DNA of 9,424 bases from Burkholderiales bacterium (GTDB lineage Bacteria > Pseudomonadota > Gammaproteobacteria > Burkholderiales > Burkholderiaceae_E), in NCBI GenBank assembly GCA_020348765.1, contig CP070753.1, forward strand, positions 24,170 to 33,593, read 5' to 3'. How positions within the stretch are numbered: the first letter of the stretch is position 1; each line of letters starts with the position of its first letter. Positions 5,652 through 9,424 of the stretch are shown here, piece by piece. The position numbers were made by a program, and so were the translations under genes. The notes below the pieces were generated by a model that was not told the origin of the DNA, did not search any database, and saw only the letters and a program-made list of their open reading frames with translations.

Positions 5652-7163
5652 ATGACCATGGCCGAGGATCCGCACGCGATCCCATCCGAAGCGGCCACCG
5701 ACGAGGTCGCGCTGCCGCGCGACCCCGAGGCGGCTCAGCATGCGCTCGCCGAAGTGCAGGAGCTGCTGCGCCAGTTCACCCTGGTCAGGTCACTGGCCGA
5801 ACGCGAGCGCTACGGCGAGGACGAGGAGCGCCACCGGCTCGCCGAGCAGGTCGTCGAGCGCCAGCACCTGACACGGATCGCCGAGCGGCTGGCCACCTAT
5901 CACCCGGCAGACATCGCGTACGTGCTCGAGGCACTGCCGCCGGACGAGCGCATTCTGGTCTGGGACCAGGTGCGCGAAGAAGTCGACGGGCTGGTGCTGG
6001 TCGAGGTCTCGGAGGCCGTGCGCGAAGCGCTGGTTCGCGCGATGGACCATCACGAGATGGTGCGCGCGGCCGCCTCGCTGGACACCGACGAGCTGGCCGA
6101 ACTTGCGCCCGAGCTGCCGGGCGCAGTCGTCGAGGAGGTCCGGCGTGGCCTGAGCGCCGAGGAGCGCGCCCAGCTGTCGGCTGCATTGTCCTATCCGGAG
6201 GACTCGGTCGGGGCGCGCATGGACTACGACGTCGTCACCGTGCCCGGCGACGGCAGCATCGAGACCGTGCTGCGCGATCTGCGTACGCTCGACGAATGGC
6301 CGGACCACACCGACCAGATCTTCGTCGTCGACACGTCCGAGCGCCTGGTCGGCGTGGTTCCGATCGCGCGCTTGCTGATCAATCCGCCCGAGGCGCGGAT
6401 CGAGGACGTGATGCTGCGCGATACGCTGACGCTGGACGCGCTGAACGATGCCTCGGACGCGGCGCAGGCATTCGAGCGCTATGACCTGGTGTCGGCGCCG
6501 GTGATCGACGCTTCCGGGCGCCTGGTCGGGCGGCTGATCGTCAGCGAGGTGGTCGACTACATCCGCGAGGAAAGCGACTCGGACATGTTCTCCAAGGCCG
6601 GCCTGCGCGAGGAGGAGGACCTGTTCGGCTCGGTCTGGGAATCGGCGCGCAACCGCTGGCTGTGGCTGGCGCTGAACCTGTGCACCGCGTTCTTCGCCTC
6701 GCGCGTGATCGGATTGTTCGAGGGCACGATCGAGCGCGTCGTGGCGCTGGCCGCGCTGATGCCGATCGTCGCCGGCATCGCAGGCAATTCGGGCAACCAG
6801 ACCATGACGCTGTTCATCCGCTCGCTCGCGCTGGGCCAGGCCAACGAGGCCAACGCCAGGCGGCTGCTGGTCAAGGAGCTCGGCATCGCGGCGATGAACG
6901 GGCTGGTCTGGGGCGGCGTCGCCGGACTGGTCGCCTGGTGGCTGTATCGCGAGTCCGCGCAGGGGCCGTTGCTCGGATTCACGATGACGCTGGCGATGAT
7001 CCTGAACCTGCTGCTGGGCGCGATCATCGCGATGGCGGTGCCGCTGGCGCTGCAGCGCTTCGGCCGCGATCCGGCCATCGGCTCGTCGGTGCTGCTGACC
7101 TTCTCGACCGACAGCATGGGTTTCTTCATCTTTCTCGGGCTGGCGACGCTGCTGTTCCTGTGA
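5652..7163 (+). CDS. mgtE: Magnesium transporter MgtE
   Basis: A 503-residue inner-membrane Mg2+ channel of the MgtE/SLC41 family, normally a homodimer whose cytoplasmic domains close the pore when intracellular Mg2+ is high. Domains in order are a charged N-terminal extension (1-45), the helical MgtE_N domain (about 50-180, with YHPADIAYVLEALPP at 83-97), a CBS pair (about 185-310, with RYDLVSAPVIDASGRLVG at 276-293), a connecting helix (about 312-335), and five membrane helices (about 337-503). Diagnostic motifs are MPIVAGIAGNSGNQTM (370-385) and STDSMGFFIFLGLATLL near the end; Asp487 there corresponds to the Mg2+-coordinating aspartate of the last helix in Thermus MgtE. The protein is somewhat longer than Thermus MgtE because of the N-terminal extension. 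ATG 5652 and ATG 5658 are both possible starts; the nearest G-rich stretch is GGGG at about 5638-5641. It follows a promoter-like region with a structured leader. Confidence 0.95.
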   Translation: MTMAEDPHAIPSEAATDEVALPRDPEAAQHALAEVQELLRQFTLVRSLAERERYGEDEERHRLAEQVVERQHLTRIAERLATYHPADIAYVLEALPPDERILVWDQVREEVDGLVLVEVSEAVREALVRAMDHHEMVRAAASLDTDELAELAPELPGAVVEEVRRGLSAEERAQLSAALSYPEDSVGARMDYDVVTVPGDGSIETVLRDLRTLDEWPDHTDQIFVVDTSERLVGVVPIARLLINPPEARIEDVMLRDTLTLDALNDASDAAQAFERYDLVSAPVIDASGRLVGRLIVSEVVDYIREESDSDMFSKAGLREEEDLFGSVWESARNRWLWLALNLCTAFFASRVIGLFEGTIERVVALAALMPIVAGIAGNSGNQTMTLFIRSLALGQANEANARRLLVKELGIAAMNGLVWGGVAGLVAWWLYRESAQGPLLGFTMTLAMILNLLLGAIIAMAVPLALQRFGRDPAIGSSVLLTFSTDSMGFFIFLGLATLLFL

Positions 7164-7188
7164 AGCCGTGACTGCAAGCGCACCAAGT

Positions 7189-7205
7189 CCGCGCACGCCG
7201 CGCGG
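7189..7205. repeat. Short inverted repeat after mgtE
   Basis: CCGCGC (7189-7194) pairs with GCGCGG (7200-7205) across a 5-nt loop, 26 nt past the mgtE stop. It is followed by GAAATTG, not a T-run. It is at best a weak 3'-end structure. Confidence 0.25.
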
Positions 7206-7209
7206 GAAA

Positions 7210-7242
7210 TTGCGGCCGTGGCGAGCGCACCAGATCTAGAAT
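7210..7242 (+). promoter_or_regulatory. Candidate promoter for the cytochrome c gene
   Basis: TAGAAT at 7237-7242 matches the -10 consensus at 5 of 6 positions and is followed by CGG, like the TATAATCGG before the ribonuclease gene. A TTGCGG at 7210-7215 is the nearest -35-like hexamer, with an over-long 21-nt spacer. Transcription would start near 7249, leaving only about 20 nt before GTG 7270. Confidence 0.35.
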
Positions 7243-7269
7243 CGGAACATCTCGAAGACCACGTCGATC

Positions 7270-7743
7270 GTGCTGGTCCTGCTGGCGCTGCTGCTGGCCG
7301 CGAGTGCGGTCTGGCGCTGGTGGCCGGGCATGCGTGGGGCGGGAGAACCGGCCGACCCGACCGACGCGCGGCTCGTGGCCCAGGGGCGCGCGGTCTATGC
7401 GCAGCACTGCGCGGCCTGCCACGGCGTCAATCTCGAGGGTCAGCCGAACTGGCGCGTGCGTCTGCCTTCCGGTCGCCTGCCGGCGCCGCCGCACGATGTG
7501 TCCGTGCATACCTGGCACCATGCGGACGAGGTGCTGTTCGACCTGACCCGGAACGGGCTGGTTCCCGGGCGCACCGCGCCCGAGGGCTATCAGAGCGACA
7601 TGCCGGCATTCTCGGACCGCCTGAGCGATGCCGAGATCTGGTCCGTGATCGCGTACATCAAGTCGACCTGGCCGCCGCGCGCGCTGCAGGCGCAGCGAGA
7701 GATCACCGGGCGCTATCGGGCCGAACAGGGCGGCGGCGGTTGA
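7270..7743 (+). CDS. Membrane-anchored mono-haem class I cytochrome c
   Basis: A 157-residue protein, counted from GTG 7270, that carries one haem on the periplasmic side and transfers electrons. A hydrophobic stretch (2-15, LVLLALLLAASAVW) should act as an uncleaved anchor or signal. The haem-binding motif CAACH is at 47-51, in AVYAQHCAACHG, and the distal ligand is Met111 in SDMPAFSDRLSD, followed by the usual C-terminal helix AEIWSVIAYIKSTWP. The middle segment APPHDVSVHTWHH is typical of a cytochrome subtype often seen beside copper or oxidase genes. Electron partners are not identifiable here. Start choice is uncertain: a TAG at 7237 closes the frame upstream, and GTG 7270 is the only ordinary start before the hydrophobic helix, but it removes the polar residues SKTTSI encoded just upstream. 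The 3' end overlaps ugpQ on the other strand by 41 bp. Confidence 0.9.
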   Translation: MLVLLALLLAASAVWRWWPGMRGAGEPADPTDARLVAQGRAVYAQHCAACHGVNLEGQPNWRVRLPSGRLPAPPHDVSVHTWHHADEVLFDLTRNGLVPGRTAPEGYQSDMPAFSDRLSDAEIWSVIAYIKSTWPPRALQAQREITGRYRAEQGGGG

Positions 7744-8482
7744 CGGCTGCCATCGGGCCGAGGCGTTGCAGCGCGTCCGTGAAGAGTCCGTCGATGCCTG
7801 CGTCGATCAGGCGGCCGGCGCTCGCTTCGTCGTTGACCGTGTAGGCAAGCACGCGACAGCCCGCCGCATGGGCCGCCTCGATCAGATCGCCGTCGACGTG
7901 GCGATGCGAGACATGGAGCGACACGCATCGCAGCGACGCGATCCGCTCCAGCCATCCCGGCGCCGGCGCATTGACCAGCAGCGCGCGCGGCAGTTCGGGC
8001 GCGGCCTGCATGGCCGCCGCCAGCGCCAGTGGGTCGAACGACGACAGCAGCGGTGGGGGCTCGACGCTGCGCCACAGCGACGATGCGGCGCGCGCGATCA
8101 GCGCTCCGCTGCGCTCTGCATCGCCCGGGCCGGTCTTGATCTCGACGTTGCAGCACAGGCCGAGCTCGCGGCAGATCGCGGCGACCTCGGCCAGGGTCGG
8201 GATCGGTTCGCCCGCATAGGCCGGTGAGTGCCAGCGGCCTGCAACGCGTTCGGCCAGTGCCGGCCAGTCCAGTGCCTCGACCGGGCCGCGACCGTCCGTC
8301 GTCCGGTCGAGCGTGGGGTCGTGGAGCAGGAAAGGCATGCCGTCGCGCGCGCACCTGACATCGAATTCGCACATCCGGAACCCGTGGCGCGCGCCTTCGC
8401 GGATCGCGGCCCGCGTGTTCTCGGGTGCCAGCGTGCCCGCGCCGCGGTGCGCGATCCAGAACGGATAGGGCCAGGTAGGCAT
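7703..8482 (-). CDS. ugpQ: Glycerophosphodiester phosphodiesterase, UgpQ type
   Basis: A 259-residue cytoplasmic enzyme that hydrolyses glycerophosphodiesters such as glycerophosphocholine to sn-glycerol 3-phosphate and the free alcohol, feeding phospholipid head-group salvage. The sequence follows E. coli UgpQ closely from its first residues (WPYPFWIAHRGAG). Visible GDPD features are His12-Arg13, APENT (19-23), the metal ligands Glu39 and Asp41 in CEFDVR, the general acid/base His54 in FLLHDPTLDRTTDGRG, Glu114 and Lys116 in NVEIKTG, PPLLSSFDPLAL in the middle, and the late VLAYTVN and GIDGLFTDA blocks. It has no signal peptide, which argues against the periplasmic GlpQ type. The length is normal. 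It starts 40 nt downstream of the Spy-like gene on the same strand, so the two may be co-transcribed. No ugpBAEC uptake genes are present, and its tail overlaps the cytochrome gene. Confidence 0.95.
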   Translation of the reverse strand: MPTWPYPFWIAHRGAGTLAPENTRAAIREGARHGFRMCEFDVRCARDGMPFLLHDPTLDRTTDGRGPVEALDWPALAERVAGRWHSPAYAGEPIPTLAEVAAICRELGLCCNVEIKTGPGDAERSGALIARAASSLWRSVEPPPLLSSFDPLALAAAMQAAPELPRALLVNAPAPGWLERIASLRCVSLHVSHRHVDGDLIEAAHAAGCRVLAYTVNDEASAGRLIDAGIDGLFTDALQRLGPMAAVNRRRPVRPDSAR

Positions 8483-8522
8483 GCAGGCGCGCGTGGCACT
8501 CGACCCGGGCAGCGGTCAGCCG

Positions 8523-9203
8523 CTATCTGCAGTCGTTGTGCTTGCGCCAAAGCGCCGGGTCGTGACCGGCCGGCACCTGGTCGCAGGGGTTGGTGCCGTA
8601 GCCGCGCAAGGCCTTGTAGCGGGCGATCTGGTGCTCGGTCAGCAGTGACGGCGTGCTCAGGTGCGTCGACAGGTGAATGTAGCGCAGCCTGCCAAGGCTC
8701 GCGGCGATCGCGTCCAGCAGGCGGCGCAGCTCCGCATCGGTGATCGTGCGCTGCCGGAAATGCGCGTCCAGTTCACGCTCCAGCGCGATCAGCCGCTCAC
8801 CCTCGGCGATCGCCGCATCACGCATCGATTCGTACCCGGCACGTATTGCGGTGCGCTGCTCGGCATCGAGCGCGATCTGGTCGGCCAGCTCGAGCAGGTG
8901 CGCCGGGCCGGGCATGCCGTTCAGCTCGGCTGCCTTGGCCAGCCCCCAGCCGCCGCCGCGGCGCAGCTCCGCGATGTCCTCTTCGGACAGGCTCTTGATC
9001 GCGCGCGACTGCTGGCCGGCATACGGCGAAGCCGACCCGTGCCCGGCATGCTGGGCCGATGCCGGCCCGGCGATCACCGCGCAGATCAGCGCCGCTATCG
9101 ACAAGAGCAGGTTATGGATGGAAAATATGCCTTTGGCAGGGGCACAGCGCCACCGTGCTCCTGCGTTTTCGACATCCGATTGCCAGTGAGTTGGATTGTT
9201 CAT
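8523..9203 (-). CDS. Secreted Spy/CpxP-like helical protein with a 5' end inside a transposase remnant
   Basis: Counted from ATG 9203 this is 226 residues. A signal sequence (hydrophobic core about 31-46, LLLSIAALICAVIAGPASA) ends at a likely cleavage site ASA/QH near residue 50. The mature protein begins QHAGHG and is then rich in long charged helices (DAEQRTAIRAGYESMRDAAI, AEGERLIALERELDAHF, TDAELRRLLDAIAASLGRLR), ending in LLTEHQIARYKALRGYG. That pattern is typical of periplasmic Spy/CpxP chaperones and metal-sensing relatives. Two cysteines near the end (NPCD, NDCR) could form a disulfide. Residues 1-15 (MNNPTHWQSDVENAG) are transposase-derived and the next stretch, ARWRCAP, is encoded by a REP-like repeat. 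No ATG or GTG lies between the repeat and the signal peptide; the only local alternative is TTG 9104. The same frame stays open back to ATG 9305 and ATG 9347. The body of the gene is confident, the start is not. Confidence 0.72.
   Translation of the reverse strand: MNNPTHWQSDVENAGARWRCAPAKGIFSIHNLLLSIAALICAVIAGPASAQHAGHGSASPYAGQQSRAIKSLSEEDIAELRRGGGWGLAKAAELNGMPGPAHLLELADQIALDAEQRTAIRAGYESMRDAAIAEGERLIALERELDAHFRQRTITDAELRRLLDAIAASLGRLRYIHLSTHLSTPSLLTEHQIARYKALRGYGTNPCDQVPAGHDPALWRKHNDCR
9136..9164. repeat. REP-like palindrome, copy 1
   Basis: GCAGGGGCAC (9136-9145) pairs with GTGCTCCTGC (9155-9164), 10 bp including one G-T wobble, around a 9-nt loop. The 27 bases 9136-9162 match 9313-9339 in the same orientation at 23 positions. 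On the minus strand it directly follows the transposase remnant and encodes the ARWRCAP part of the fused reading frame. Confidence 0.75.
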
Positions 9204-9305
9204 AATGTGCTCGCGGATTTGGTTGATGCGTCTGGTGACTGCAGACTTGAATGCCCGCACGATGGCTCCCAGAGAACGTGATAGGACATTGGTTGGAGAT
9301 GCCAT
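9159..9305 (-). pseudogene. REP-associated transposase (RAYT) remnant
   Basis: Read on the minus strand from ATG 9305, the frame gives MASPTNVLSRSLGAIVRAFK, continuing SAVTRRINQIRE. This matches the conserved central helix of RAYT/Transposase-17 proteins (RSLGxIVRxFKxxVT). It passes without a break into HIMNNPTHWQSDVENAG, which matches the family's C-terminal block (REYIxxNPxxWxxDxEN). In intact members about 25-30 residues containing the WQRNYYEHIIR segment lie between these blocks; they are missing here, as are the N-terminal HUH metal-binding region and roughly the first half of the protein. It is therefore an internally deleted, catalytically dead remnant. The deletion kept the frame open, and the frame continues into the Spy-like gene. 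Confidence 0.72.
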
Positions 9306-9312
9306 CGTATCC

Positions 9313-9339
9313 GTAGGGGCGCAGCGCCACTGTGCCCCT
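9313..9339. repeat. REP-like palindrome, copy 2
   Basis: After GTAG at 9313, AGGGGCGCAG (9315-9324) pairs with CTGTGCCCCT (9330-9339) around a 5-nt loop; one pair is a G-T wobble (9321/9333). At that position copy 1 has an A-T pair, so the stem is kept despite the change. A further GTAG follows the hairpin at 9341. Confidence 0.75.
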
Positions 9340-9369
9340 TGTAGCACCCGTTGGTAGTTATTCTTGCAC

Positions 9370-9398
9370 AGTATACCGCGATGTGGGAATAAAGGGAA
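9370..9398 (-). promoter_or_regulatory. Candidate minus-strand promoter upstream of the fused frame
   Basis: On the minus strand TATACT (9375 to 9370) matches the -10 consensus at 5 of 6 positions. TTCCCT (9398 to 9393) lies 17 nt upstream, a weak -35. Transcription would start near 9363 and run through REP copy 2, the transposase remnant and the Spy-like gene. The rest of 9340-9424 holds nothing else I can name and is visibly less GC-rich than the window. Confidence 0.3.
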
Positions 9399-9424
9399 GC
9401 GAGGTTGACTTTTGTGGGCTCACA

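Larger units (their letters stand above)
9136..9339. mobile_element. Decayed REP/RAYT element (REP, transposase remnant, REP)
   Basis: Two similar, same-direction REP-like palindromes bracket about 150 bp that encode a recognisable remnant of a REP-associated tyrosine transposase (RAYT, Y1/IS200-like family). This is the layout of a small REP-transposase unit. The interval also contains more A and T than its surroundings, for example GTTGGATTGTTCATAATG. RAYTs recognise REP hairpins, often marked by a GTAG tetranucleotide at the base; copy 2 begins with GTAG. The remnant cannot encode an active enzyme, so any past mobility would have needed an intact relative elsewhere in the genome. Confidence 0.65.

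Noticed and set aside
7189..7205. Intrinsic terminator after mgtE
   Set aside because: The stem is only 6 bp and is followed by AAATTG, not a T-run.
9112..9330. Alternative minus-strand frame of 72 residues over the REP/RAYT region
   Set aside because: It is out of frame with the recognisable transposase motifs and has no recognisable content.
9364..9392. Plus-strand promoter (TTGCAC with an AATAAA-like -10)
   Set aside because: The -10 match is poor and no plus-strand gene can be seen before the window ends.

Overview
The window is very GC-rich, densely packed proteobacterial chromosome. The gene families and order (mpl end, yqiA, an RNB-family ribonuclease, a TonB-domain protein, aroE, mgtE) fit a high-GC gammaproteobacterium, perhaps of the Chromatiales/Ectothiorhodospiraceae/Xanthomonadales kind. 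A betaproteobacterium cannot be excluded. No single sequence fixes the genus.

Layout. 1-135 is the 3' end of mpl (murein tripeptide recycling ligase), which overlaps by ATGA a YqiA-family esterase gene (132-698). A short gap with GC-rich dyads and a TATAAT box (827-832) leads to a plus-strand run with gaps of 24-41 nt: RNB-family ribonuclease (885-2792), TonB C-terminal domain protein (2834-3715) and shikimate dehydrogenase aroE (3740-4591). After a 118-nt gap holding two dyads comes an unrecognised membrane-anchored protein (4710-5303). The longest gene-poor stretch, 5304-5651, holds a bulged inverted repeat, a six-unit array of 14-bp tandem repeats, a TACAAT box and a structured leader in front of mgtE (5652-7163), a CBS-regulated Mg2+ channel. 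A membrane-anchored mono-haem cytochrome c (7270-7743) overlaps by 41 bp, tail to tail, with ugpQ (7703-8482, minus).

The right end is the most unusual part. A minus-strand gene for a secreted Spy/CpxP-like helical protein with a His-containing mature N-terminus (8523-9203) has no ordinary start codon next to its signal peptide. Its reading frame instead runs back, uninterrupted, through a remnant of a REP-associated transposase (RAYT). Two similar REP-like hairpins (9136-9164 and 9313-9339) bracket that remnant. This looks like a decayed REP/RAYT element that landed at or near the 5' end of the gene and now may supply its start codon and the front of its signal peptide.

How the genes work together. 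Most are housekeeping: peptidoglycan recycling, RNA turnover, aromatic amino-acid synthesis, Mg2+ uptake and phospholipid-head-group salvage. Cytochromes and Spy-like proteins of these subtypes often sit in envelope or metal-stress neighbourhoods, but no metal-resistance gene is visible here, so that link is inference. I see no complete novel defence or mobile system. The candidates for undescribed biology are the REP/RAYT fusion, the 14-bp array ahead of mgtE, and the uncharacterised 197-aa protein with its dyad.
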